Assembly: GCF_032854445.1 (NCBI RefSeq) | Contig: NC_088299.1 | Location: forward strand, 15,989,608-16,053,607 | DNA from: Liolophura sinensis | Lineage: Eukaryota; Mollusca; Polyplacophora; Chitonida; Chitonidae | Length of the DNA stretch: 64,000 bases | Reading direction: 5' to 3' | Shown: positions 1 through 11,900 of the stretch, piece after piece | Layout of the letters: each line of letters opens with the position of its first letter | Position numbering within the stretch: position 1 is the stretch's first letter | Notes under the pieces: generated by a model | Database searches by the model: none | What the model saw: only the letters and a program-made list of their open reading frames with translations | Told to the model about the DNA's origin: nothing | Program-made: the position numbers and the translations under genes

Positions 1-3000
1 TGTCCGAATGATGACACCTTTACACATTTACTCCTCCCCATCCAGTAGCAGATAAGGTCAAGGTCATGACAGGACTTGGTCATTAGACAGAAACTACTCT
101 CGTCTTCCCGTCTCCAGTTTCCTCGCACGTAAGAGTGGCCATAGTGCCAAAACCCTATCTGAAGTAAACACACACTGGTTACAGCCCATACAGTAAATCA
201 TCCAGTCATCGAAGCATTTGATTCCTCACAAGCTAAATTAGGCCCTTACAAAAAACTGTATCTGTATTACAGCACACATAATAATTGTTCAAAAGAAAAG
301 TTAACATTTTACTTAAGGCTACAAATACTTGCGTACACATGTGTGAACAAAAACAGAAACGTCATACATTATGTGTTTTTTTAATAGTGAGACTAATGAA
401 GACAGAAAAGATTGCATAATCCAGGAAGGTGCACAAACCATACGGTATGAAATAAAAGTTTATGATGTACATGTACAAGATAAGAGTGGCACTGTAACTG
501 GCACACAGTTCAATCTACGCAGCTACTACCTTGGTGCAGTAATAACGTCCTTTTATTCTACATTGTATGTAGATGTCTTATCTTTATCTTGTATTTCCAC
601 GTTCATGAAATTTAGACGTGTGAAATTCCCTCAACTCAATGACCACACCTTTAAATTCTCTGTACGACGAGCAAGAAATGAGTTTAGCCAGGTCCTCCAG
701 GTCTTTCACGTCACCCGGTGGACCGTGTAACATTTTGTAACACAGCTCTCAACCGCCAGGGCTTTAATCTGGAGGACAAATCTCTGCTGGTGAAAGATTA
801 ACGCCAGTACTGCCTAAGGTGAATTTCCTCAATGTTTCCCAAAAATCGTTGGTAATGTGGAAACGTGCACAAAGGACAGTGACCATTCTGATCAGCACTA
901 CAGTACAGCTGGATTCTAGCCTTAAATCCTCCTCCATATGCAGACCATGGGCCGACAGTGAGCATGCAAATCTGTTGTCACCATCAGCGCATCATCCAGC
1001 CATTACATGTGGATGATATTCAGATCATGGCTGCTCGACTGGCTTAAGATTTTACGACATTACCAGTAAGTTCAGCTTAGACTTGCACATTTTTTTTTTT
1101 GCTTCTCTGTAAAACTTTGATGGCTGTGTGAAAACTCTTCCATATCCAATCAACCTGAACTAGTTTTTATCTCAAATCCTTCTACGGATTATGAAATTGT
1201 GAAATCTTTTCCACTGCTAGGGTGAACTTCCTTTAATGGCCGAATTAGAATTGACACAGTTTGCATGTGGGAGGTCTGTAAGGTCACATCAGTATTTTCA
1301 TTACACAGCTCCATTCATTGGTCAATGTATTTATTCAAAATCTGACTCAGGGGCCTTTCGATCCTTGCTACTCGCTTGAACATTCATCAGTCTAGAATAG
1401 AGTACATGGTATCCTTGAGAGCTAGATAAAGTATCTAGGTAAAGTACCTCTCCGGGGTTTATCGTGGCCTTGTAATGTATACCCATCTGACAAAGAGGTT
1501 TCCAATTTATCAATGGCTTGTAAATGATTAGAGTCAGTGCGTCTACAACGGAATGGCCATCATGCCGGAGATAATGATGATAACATAATGATGATAAACT
1601 TTGAACATGATATGCAGACCCTCCTAGTATCATCTGCGTGTGATGATCGGAGGACGACAACATCAACCGTGTAGGGGACATGATTGGTGTATGGTCCGAG
1701 GATCATCCCCGTATCATCTGGCAACCTTGGGTGTAGGATTTAAGGTTACGCTGAACTGTACATCAACATTTTGAAAGAACGGATGAAAAACCTAGCTCCT
1801 TGTTTGGACCAAAGTATATAATGAATTTACTATACCATGGAAGCTTAACTTCTGTTGCCAAAAGTGTCATTGTTCCCAATCTTTTGAACGAAAGTGAGGT
1901 TAACTGATCATGTGGCCATAATTAACCACTGTGTTGGTGGAATTAGCCATTGCTGTTAAATGATCAATTATCCACAAGCCCAAAATGTGGTGATCGGCAC
2001 GAACAAGAAGATGACTTACTGGTTCCAGATGTTGAATATTCACGACCTGACCTATAGCTCCACAGTCGATCAGCTCTTTGATTTTCATGGCTTGAGGAGT
2101 GTACTTGAGCACATGACACACAGCCAGTAGGACAGAGTTCTCTTTACAACAAGACACAATCTCCAGGCAGTCTTCCTCAGTTGTCTGTAACGTGTCAACA
2201 TAACACCTGCATATTAAATATGCTTTCACAGTTATACATGCTATTTACATGTACCAGATGCATGAACACACTCAACAATGTACTTTAAAATGCTTGATAA
2301 ACATCCATCCATCTCCCTCACTGCTTCCAATCAAAGTATCACATGTATACTACTACATGTAGCTGTTTCCTAGAGCTACACTATATTTCACTGATATGAT
2401 AGTAATTTGACTTATCGGCAAAAGAAACTAATAAGACTAAAGACGAATCCAGGCAGACCCTACAAGGAATCCAGACACACCCGGGTGAAATCTGGGCAGA
2501 CCCATGAGGAATCTGGGCCGAGCCTGGAGCAATTTGGAGGAATTAGGACAGAGCCAAGAGGTGATCAGTACACTTCACGAGGTACCTGACACTCAACTGA
2601 GACCTAGTAGCAGGTCCCAGCCTATGCTGATTTGTGGCACTAACTATCATGTAGATCTGAAGTAAAACCAGTAGCAGCTCCAAGCCTATACTGCTTTTGT
2701 TTGACAGCAATTTATGTCAGGCAGTGATATATGTTGGACGGTGATTTATGCCAGATGGTGATTTATGTCAGATGGTGATTTATGTCAGACAGGGATTTGT
2801 CAGACAGGGATTTATGTCAGACAGAGATTTATGCCAGGGATTATTTCAGACGAGGAATTATGTCAGGCATAGATTTATGTCATCTGGGGATTAATGTCAG
2901 ATGGGGATTTACATGTAGATCACACAGGGATTTATGTCAGACAGGTAGTTACATCAGACAAGTTGCTAGGCCGGGCAGGTATTTACCTAAGACAGGTAGT

Positions 3001-6000
3001 TTCTACAGACGGGTAGTTACGCCAAACATGTAGTTCTGTCAGACAGGCAGGTAGTTAGGCCAGAAGGTAGTTACGACAGGCAGGTAGTTACATCAGGCAG
3101 TCAACAGACAAGATGTTGTGCCACACAGGTAGTTATGCCAGACAGGTAGTTACATCACACATGCAGTAACATCAGACTGGTCCTTACCTCAGACAGGGAG
3201 TTAGGCCACACAGGTAGATACATCACATAGGTAGTTTCATCAGACAGGTAGTTACAATGTATGTCAGACAGGTATAGACAGGTAGTTACATCAGACAGGT
3301 AGTTATGTCAGACAGGCAGTTATGCCATACAGGTATTTATGCCTGGCAGGTACTCATGCCAGACATGTAGATACATCAGACAGGTAGTAACACCAGACAG
3401 GTAGTTACGTCAGACAGGTAGTTCCGTTGGCTACAGCTCCATACACTTCTCTCCTATAACACTCAGAGACTGAGTATATTTTTGCATCACCCACTCACCG
3501 CCATGGGTTTTTCCAGAAGAATGTGATAACCTTTCTTGGCCAGAGCAACTGCTGGTTCCTGCAACAAGAGAAAAGTCAAAGAAAGCATGTACTTGTTTGA
3601 GTTGTGGATTGATCTCCAACCAGGCGGGGATTCATTTATTTCATTTGTGTTTTACACCTCACTCAAGAATATTTTCACTTGTAGGCAGTCAGCATCAAGG
3701 TGGGATGAAACTGGGCAAATTCCGGGGAAAATCCATGACCGATATTGGTGGTAGACCTTCCCAGATATGATCAGAGAGGAAGCCAGCATGACAGAAAAGC
3801 TTAAGACTAAGAACACAATAAATCATACCAGCGTATCGCGTGGGTATACATATTTCGTCGAGATATTCATCGTGTGATATTTCGTGGAAAAGATCAACAT
3901 TTCAAGGCCAATGGCCGAATGCCCATGCAACATGCTGGTAGAACAAAGTTATTACAATGAAGAGCATTATGGACAATTTTGCTTGACTTAATACCAGTAA
4001 GTTCAGCCAATAATCGGGGTGTTTTCATGGAGGCTTTGCCACTGTGCAGATGGCCGCACGCCAAGTCCGACGTCACAGTACAATTAGAAGAAGAGAACGA
4101 GGCCCAACCTTGGACCTTGGTTGAGCTGAATTTATTTGTTTGAATTGATTGGTGTTTTACGCCGTACTCAAGAACATTTCACTTCTACGATGGTGGCCAG
4201 AAATCTGGTAGGAGGAAACTGGGCACAGCACGGGGGAAACCCACGACCATCTGCAGGTTGATGGCAGACCTTCCCTCCTACGGCCGTAGAAGAAAGCCAG
4301 CAAAAGCTGGACTTGAACTCACAGCAAGTTAAACTCGCATTGGTGAGAGGCCCCTGGGTCATTACGCTGTGCTAGCGCACTAACCAACTGATCCACGGAG
4401 GCCCCTGGTTGAGCTGAAAGAAAAATACTTGCCACAGAGTGAGTGAGTGAGTGAGTGAATGCTTGGGATTTAACATCGTACTTATCAATTTTTCAGTCAC
4501 CTGATGACGAAGGAATCCTTAGAGTGCACGTAATGTGCCTCCTTGTTGCAGGACGGATTTCCACCGCTCTTTTATCTAGTGCTGCTTCACTGAGACGCCT
4601 TACCAAAGGCAAGTCGTTGCACTATCCCTTTCATGCTGAACGCCAGGCAAGGAAGTTACAACTTCCTCTTTTAAGGTCTTAGGTGTGACTCAACCCAGGA
4701 TTGACCCTTGATTTACTGCTCCCGAATTGCCATAGACGAATTGCTAGTAAGTTATTTTCAATTCAAATTACAAGGGTGTAAAATTTAATTATCTCAAAAT
4801 TTAATTATGACAATTGTTTTCCACATGCTATTTTTAATTATCTCAAAAAGATGTTATGACAATTGTTTTGCTCACGCTGTGGAATAATTAGAACTCTTTT
4901 GAAAATGAAGGCAAGAAAAGTTACTCACTGGTACATGTACACTGTGAACAAGCATTACTATCTGCCCGCACATGTATGCCTAATTCCATACATATACAGA
5001 CAGGCGTTACTATTGGCTAGCATGTGCATTCTTTGCTCCGTAGGTATACAAAAAAAATATACAATGCTGGTTGGTGAATATGGTAACTACCCACAGAGGA
5101 CTGACCAATCACAGGCCAAGAATTTTGTGAACTGTGATAAATTATGATATCGGTCCTGAGAAAACAGTGCTGTCAAAACCTACTCCCAGTCTGGCTGCAT
5201 TACTGTTGTCAAAACATGCCCCCCCCCCCCCACCCCCACCCAACCAGCCGTGCCCCACACCCGTCCCCAAAGTCTGGCGGTCTCTCTGACATGTCTCACC
5301 TTGTGGTCCTTATCCTGGGTGGCAATGATGGCAGCATCTGCAAACTTTTCTACAGCAGCAACATCTCTCCAGTCTGAGGAAGACGGCAGAAATAAACACG
5401 GCAAGTAAAATATGAAAACACATGATCCGCACAGAGTAGAGGAGTTCCAATGGGAAATAATAAGCAGTTTTGAAAAAACATCTGGAAAACTGACCTACAT
5501 GTAATTTGGACAAAAAACAGCTATAACTTCGTTTAGGGGTCAAATTTGATCTGTAATGTGTTATTGTGAAGCCGTGTACGTGTACAAAAGTTTCACTAAG
5601 AACCATATAGCTGTCAACATTATTTGGTATTTAACACTTTGAGAGGTTTATATGTATAACCTATTCAAATTTGCATGTAAATTGTTTAGGCCTACACACC
5701 TGGACAGGTGAGAAAAGTCTTAACCATGGTCAAAAGCTCCATCGAGGAAATTAAATTGATACCGGTAACAGTAAAAATGAAGTTCAAGACTGTGACGCCT
5801 TGTAACACGACTCCCTGATTGAATTATTAGAATTGCTATTCACCACTACAACTGTATACTATTTTTTCACTTTAATGGGGGCAGTCAGTTTTAGTGAGAA
5901 GTCAGTTTTATATGTAAGGCTGACAGAAATAGTAGAGCCTACGGTAATTTTTCTTTAAAATTTATTTACCGGTATTTGATTCGTATTTTGTGCCTTACAG

Positions 6001-8184
6001 GTACTCAAGAATCATTTAGAGGGTTCATACAAGGAAGCTTTCCTCACCAATATCCAGCTACATTTAAAACTATTAAACTGCTCTTTGCCTGTACAACTTA
6101 CCTGAAAAAACATGACTGTCAGGGATATTAAAGGTTTTCTGAGCTCTTTGAGCCCTGAGGGTTCGACAATCTGCTACTCCCACAATCTGCATGGTAAACA
6201 CAGTAAAACACAGGCATGATTGATATACCCATACTTAACAGCTTTAGAAAATGACTCCCTAATTTCACACTGTTATTTGATGTTGTTTAAGAATATGCTC
6301 ACAGATTTTTCACACAATGGCAGCCATATTTATCAATGGAGGAAACCTGAGTGCTTAGAGTTTTAAATTTGATCAACTCTGTTCTAGTTTCATTTTGAAG
6401 TACTTTATCACCATATGAGTTTGTTTACCAAATGTGAAATTCCTGTGTGAAACTGCGATTTCCATTTTGTTCACATGATATGAACTGACCATTTTCAATC
6501 CGTCATGTATGCTGAACATCAAGTCTCCTACAGGATTGCAGTACATGTATAGCCTACATGTATGCGGGACATCAAGTCTCCTACAGGACTACAGTGCATG
6601 TCTTGAGAAGTACTGTATCACCATCAAGTCTCCTACAGGGCTTTAGTACATGTATAGCCTACATGTATGCTGGACATCAGGTCTCCTGCAGGACTACATG
6701 TATAGCCTACATTATGCTGGACATTAACTCTCCTACAGGACTACAGTATACGTATAGCCTATATTCACGCTGGACATCAAGTCTCCTACAGGACTGCAGT
6801 ATTTGTATGCTGGACAGTCTCCTACAGGACTACAGTACATGTATGCTGGACATCAAGTCTCCTACAGGACTACAGTACAGGTATAGCCTACATATATGCT
6901 GAACATCAAGTTTCCTACAGGGCTATAGTACATGTGTAGTCTCCAAGTACAGTATGCTGGACATCAAGTCTCCTACAGGACTACAGTTCATGTATGCTGG
7001 ACGTGCTGTAAGTTCAATTCCAGCTCATGCTGAAGGCCTGCAGCAACCTGTGGATGGTCATGGGTTTCCCCCGGGCTGTGCCTGGTTTGCTTGAGAACAA
7101 CCCTTTGCCTATAGACTGCCCCCAGTTAAAATGAAAAGCAGCCACAGTAGATTTAGAGGTAGTGACCTGCGCTGAGGCAAGAACAAGTTTCCAGCTGAGT
7201 GAGCCAGAGACTGATTGATGTATTGATGTAAATTCAACATGAATGTCAAAGTCAGTTACAGTCTGTACTCTGGGCTGGGACGTACTGATATGTTGAGCCA
7301 TGTCTGTCAATCAGTTTTCACGAGAAACCACTCAAGGAGCAAACTGACTGGCTTGGCTGCCGTGCTCATAGTTGCGGAATTTAACTCTCTATATCAACCG
7401 ACACAAAGTGTTGTGAGAGTTACAGGGAATAACTGCTTCTAACATGTTGATGGTAAGCCACATTTATACCGCATCATCACACGCACATTAAATCTTTCCC
7501 AGCGTAAATCAACCGCACAAATTCACAAAATAAAAACACTGTCAGACGCTACAACCACTGTGGCAGTAAGCCGTCTGTCACCATTTTGATCACTTGCAAA
7601 ACCGATGGAGGCTGAAGCGATTAGCACCATCTGACGACAGGGGGAGTGAACCAGCCAAGTGGACAACTAGACTTGCCTAGTGTTGTTATAATGATTGCCA
7701 CTGGCATTATGTCCTTGTAACAACCTTATTCTTTCCTGTGCTTATATCAATCACATGACTTGTACAGAGTGGGTGTAGTGTCTGAAAATGTATTCATTTT
7801 GTGAATTTGTGCAGTGTCATGAATTGTTTTTGATTCGCCGAGACTCAGAACAGGTTAGTTGATGATGGGGACCACATACTAATGTTGGTTTACCATTGAT
7901 CTGACACATAACTCTCCCAACACTGTATTGTTTGATACAGAGTTACATTCCACAACTAGCGCGCTCACAGTCCGTTTTTAAGGGAAGAGCTAGCAACAAT
8001 AACAGCTCAGGTCAAAGATACAATGTAGCGCAAGTCATTCTAGGTGCACAGTATCTACCTAGCTGTACCAAACTTTTACAATTCAGCACGTTGTTACCTG
8101 CATGTCATCTGGGTAGTGTTTGGCATACTGACTGTAAGTCATCCCCCTGGAGCCTGCTCCAATAATGACAAACGTAACTGGCAT
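1..8184 (-). CDS. Gfo/Idh/MocA-family NAD(P)-dependent oxidoreductase, N-terminal 209 codons (3' end beyond window)
   Basis: Six coding exons on the minus strand: 8184-8098, 6186-6102, 5373-5300, 3558-3499, 2184-2020 and 158-1 (cut by the window). All have AG/GT borders and the phases join without a break. The start [15 protein letters not shown] puts the Rossmann dinucleotide motif GAGSRG at residues 9-14. Then follow VGVAD (end of the second strand), [14 protein letters not shown], the family signature [10 protein letters not shown] (the conserved EKP lysine), [15 protein letters not shown] and VRGNW...SCHDLDL, which carries conserved catalytic-domain residues. Members oxidise or reduce sugars, inositols or similar polyols with NAD(P) in the cytosol; the substrate cannot be told from this part. 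The full family length is usually 340-440 aa, so about half is seen. Introns contain minisatellites and SINEs. The gene is divergent from the modular-protein gene starting at 8942. The family call is firm; the exact paralogue is unknown. Confidence 0.92.
2706..3425. repeat. Minisatellite, ~17-18 bp unit, in an oxidoreductase intron
   Basis: Imperfect tandem copies of a unit like CAGACAGGTAGTTACAT. The left part has a variant with ATTTATGTCAGA, and the units drift across the array. It lies wholly inside the intron between the exons at 2020-2184 and 3499-3558, so it is noncoding. Confidence 0.85.
3629..3795 (-). mobile_element. tRNA-derived SINE, partial and diverged
   Basis: Reads, on the plus strand, the inverted 3' half of the SINE seen complete at 4131-4405: an ATTTATTTCATTTGTGTTTTA tail-like start, then CTCAAGAATATTTTCACTT, GGAAACTGGGCA-like and GACCTTCCC blocks. 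The tRNA-like head is missing or unrecognisable. It is intronic in the oxidoreductase gene. Confidence 0.7.
4131..4405 (-). mobile_element. Full-length tRNA-derived SINE with target-site duplication
   Basis: About 275 bp on the minus strand. At its right end is a tRNA-like head (GGCCTCCGTGG start, an A-box-like segment, and GAGTTCAAGTCC as B box). Then come a conserved body and a tail that reads TTTACGCCGTACTCAAGAA on the plus strand. It is flanked by a 13-bp direct repeat, TGGTTGAGCTGAA, at 4118-4130 and 4406-4418, a typical target-site duplication. It lies in an intron of the oxidoreductase gene. Confidence 0.9.
4438..4725 (+). mobile_element. Second interspersed repeat family (GAGT-headed)
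   Basis: Begins with a (GTGA)n/(GAGT)n run followed by TGGGATTTAACATCGTACTT and a body with CCTCCTTGTTGCAGGACGG and GACTCAACCCAGGATTGAC. I recall this as a dispersed repeat abundant in molluscan genomes; that is memory, not a search. No terminal inverted repeats were seen. Intronic. Confidence 0.55.
6505..7005. repeat. Minisatellite with ~40-60 bp units
   Basis: About nine imperfect copies of a unit containing ATGCTGGACATCAAGTCTCC followed by TACAGGACTACAGTACATG, some with an extra ATAGCCTAC block. It lies in the first coding intron (6187-8097) of the oxidoreductase. Confidence 0.88.
7015..7095 (+). mobile_element. SINE fragment
   Basis: Matches the middle of the SINE: CCAGCTCATGCTG, then CAGCAACCTGTGGATGGTCA and CCCCCGGGCTGTGCC. 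It has neither head nor tail and abuts the minisatellite. Confidence 0.65.
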
Positions 8185-8941
8185 GGTGAAGTCTGCTTCA
8201 GAAGATCTCAGTCTGAACCTCAGTCTGGAATGAAGCAAAGATTTCACGCTGAAATTCACTATAGTGCAGGTGAGTACAACAGGCTAAATCTATTTGACAA
8301 ATACTCTATGACCCATATATGTCATATCCTGTATAAAGTGGACATCGGCTTAACTTCAGGACTTATCTCTAAAAGTAAACTTAATATTCTGAACGCGTTT
8401 CCTACATGTACATATCCTAGTTTTGACACCATTGAGGAAATCTTTTTCACACAGTTGAACCTGTTATTGTAAACTCTGCCAACTTCCACTAGAACAAACC
8501 TTTGCCACTTGTAAGGACTACTGGAAGAAAATAAGGTAACCTGCGCAAATAAGTCTGAAGATATGAATTCCACTATCCCATGGCATGCCACCTAGCTGGG
8601 GGCACAAAGGAACAAAACAAGTGGTTGACACTCGTTCCTAAATTTTCCTACGTGTCTCTCATAGTCAACACCACACCTATGAGTAGTGGAAAATAATTAA
8701 ATATTTTAAATAAGAAGGAAAACAATAAATACTGATTACCTCCTCACTGCGTGTAACACTTCAGCTGTTTCAACTCACCCTGCTACCCGGTATTGACAGC
8801 CTCGTTTTGGGCCCGCCAATGGGAAGGCGTTGCTGGCCCATGTGACAACGCCTCTCGTAGCCTGCTGTCCACCGCCTCGTGTTTTTGGATCAGAATTTCA
8901 CTGGCGTCGCAACCGTGCCTGTGCCAAAAGTATAGCTCATC
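8185..8941. promoter_or_regulatory. Shared upstream region of two divergent genes
   Basis: The start codons of the oxidoreductase (8184, minus) and the modular protein (8942, plus) lie 757 bp apart and point away from each other. Both 5' UTRs and both promoters must lie here, unless upstream noncoding exons exist. I saw no clear TATA box close to either start, so a TATA-less, possibly bidirectional promoter is inferred. Nothing else recognisable is present. Confidence 0.5.
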
Positions 8942-11900
8942 ATGGCCGATGCAAAGACCCAGTTAACGAGGGACGGAACGATGCAAGTGACTGCGAAGGT
9001 AAGCAAAAATTTGCTCCGGGGAAGTTCATGAAATTCGATCTGGAAGAGGCTTGTTTTGTAGACTGGATCGCCATTTCTGGGCTCCGTGTTTTGGTTGATA
9101 CTGGTGACCTACATTGTTGTTTTTGGAAGGATTGTCGGTAAAATTAGCGAGTTTTTTCACCTCCATGTCCTGCAGAGTGAATTCCTCCCTCCCACAAGTC
9201 CACTTTTATGTCTTAATTCGTAGAGTTATGGCAGCTGTTTCATTTCATAAATGGGGTTGCATATCCAAGATGGCGTTGGCGACTCGGTGCCAAGGTCAGC
9301 GGCGATAGACCCCGTAAGACTTAAAGGCAACTAGTGCGAGCTCCAACATGCCTAAGCAAAGGCCAAACATCAGGTTGGATCGTACGATGTTTTATGATGG
9401 CAGGACTGTACCATTTGTGAGTTGTCATCTATTGTATTTTGCAAGTGCGTAAGCTTGATTGCGACACGCGAACACTGCAGAATCTGAGCTCTCGGTAGTG
9501 TATACATGTCGCCTACATGTGTGACATGGACATGTACGTACACCTCTACAGTGGTATACAATGACATTGTTTGACTATAATGCAGAACTAAGCAAAGTTT
9601 TAATTACAGTTTTATTGCAGAATATAAGGTGTTTATTTTAACATTAGGATGGTCTCCACACAAGTAAATATCTTATGTCCCGAAAGTATGTAAAACAGTT
9701 AATAGACAAGAGCATCGTTTTTGCTCTTGAAATATAAAGATGTTCACAGTTGTAAATAAGGACCTACCAGTATAATGATGGTATCACAAATGAAATAAAA
9801 AATCATAAGTTTAAGTTACGAAAAGTAGGTTGTTGCATATGGAATGAGGAAAACTCCGAACAGTAAGAAAAGTGAAAAAATGATTAAGGACATATGAAGG
9901 AGCAAGATGTAGCCAAGAGGCTTTCCTCTCAGTTGCTAGGATATATGAGGTGAAGGCTCAAACCTAGCGTTGGGCAAGGAATTTGCATTCCCTGCCCTCA
10001 CTGTTCACAACACTAAGTGGTGAGCAATGTTTGTGTGGCCATTTGTGTATTCAGACGTTTTCTAAAGACAAATCATCATCTACCAAAATGTTGTACATAT
10101 AGCCCTCATCGGGGAATTCACAGTTGTCATAGATGACAAAGGAGATTAAGGTTTTTTTGCAAGTAATAGGAAGAAATCACTTGTAAACCATTCAAACATT
10201 ATCAGTCCTCCATATAGCTGACCTCCTACAGGTGTCTGGACTCTTAACCTGATGGTGATGTACAGTACAACAAAATCTGTGATGCATCAGATTATAAGTA
10301 TTCACCAGTATATACTAGTCTCTGGAAGGACCCATAAACTTAGATATGTGCATATTGACAGGTAAGAACCCCTTACAGAATGCGGGTGGTATTTGCCCTG
10401 ATTTACTTTCTACAGTGAAATAAAAAAAATGTCCAAAATGTCAGTATCTGCTGACATGCTTTTTTTTGGTGGCATGGCAGTAGTATTGTGTAGTGTAAGT
10501 GATAAAATGATCAACATGGGAGAACTGTTCATGATGTACATTTAAAACACACACACACACACACACCATTTCCTGTCGTAAACTTCAGGTTTTACTGTTA
10601 TTGTGTGATCTGTTGAAAATGCATACTTGTAAAATTTAACCTCCATTTCCTGGATTGAATTCCTGGGGGAAAGCTATAACTGTAGCCTGTAAAATAAGCA
10701 GAATTATGTTAACTAGGTAAATGAGTCCCGTTTATGACGAGAAAGATCTAGAGCAAATGTGACTGTGGTAGTAGTTACAGCAGCGTCTAGTACACTGAAG
10801 CATGCTATCTTGTAGTGGACAAAGCTTCACTGTTGTTTGACAGAACATTTTTGTGAGCATGTCCTGGAATATTTGATCTGGGTGTGAGACCCTTTGTATT
10901 TGACTTAGGAGGTGAAAGTACTCTGCTAGTGGGCCTGCAGAGAGTGGGGGGAATAAATAGAGCACAGAACTGCTTCATTCATGTAGACTGACAGCCTCCA
11001 GTCTGACTGCATGGGGTATTGAGTAAACACTGAGGGATTGTGGGATTGACTTCAGTCGTCATGGATATATGGAGAGAGGCCCCCAACATATAGTGTTTAA
11101 GAGCTCCTTCAGACAAACATGTACCAAGTTTTCAAGTCTGTAAATATGTACAGGTCAGTTTTTTGGTATTTGATCTACATGTACTTTAATATTGCATGTT
11201 GTGACAAATTCCTAGATGTGTTTGTACTGTTTTTATAATACCAGTACATCAACAAAGTACTATGAAAGTTGTAGGGGTCTTTCAGTGTTCATATTTATAT
11301 ACTGGTATGCAAAAACAGTTTTGTTTCCAGGACAGCGTGTAATAAGTATTTTTTTTTTTTGTACTTGATATGAGACTTTCTTTCAGTATTGAACAAGCAG
11401 TTACTGTGTATAGTTACATATTACTCAAGTACTGCTTGAAACATTTGTGTCTTTTTGTGCAGGAGGGAATTGAGTATCTTCAGGCAGCCAAGAAGGATAC
11501 ATTGTTGGAGTTGCAGGGTCTTAAACCTGGAGACACAGGAGCTGCTGCTGGGTCGTCTGAAGGGTCCTCCGGAGGGGGACAATAAGCCATCATTGGCTAG
11601 AGCTGGCACCATGGCTGTCACCGCTAAGGTACACCTTTGTCACTGTCTAGAGCTTGCACATTGGCTGTCATTGGCTAAGGTGCACTGTTGTTACTGTGTA
11701 GAGCTGGCACCATTGTTGCCACCGCTAAGGTACACCTTTGTTGCGGCTTACCGCTAAGGTACACCTTTGTTGCGGCTTACCGCTAAGGTACACCTTTGTT
11801 ACGATCTAGAGCTTTCACCATGGCCACCATTTGTGCAGTACATCGTCCAGTTAAATGAATGAATGGATGGAGTACATTGTCACTGCAACAGTACACAACA

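Noticed and set aside
1331-1681. 116-codon minus-strand frame in the oxidoreductase intron
   Set aside because: No family motif and no splice signals consistent with the gene; the proven exons skip it.
11539-11628. Alternative acceptor giving a 30-codon exon 2 and a dual-coding region
   Set aside because: Possible (CAG before GAGCTGCTG, phase 0), but a one-base difference in the G-run explains both frames and gives a module closer to exon 5. Kept only as an alternative.
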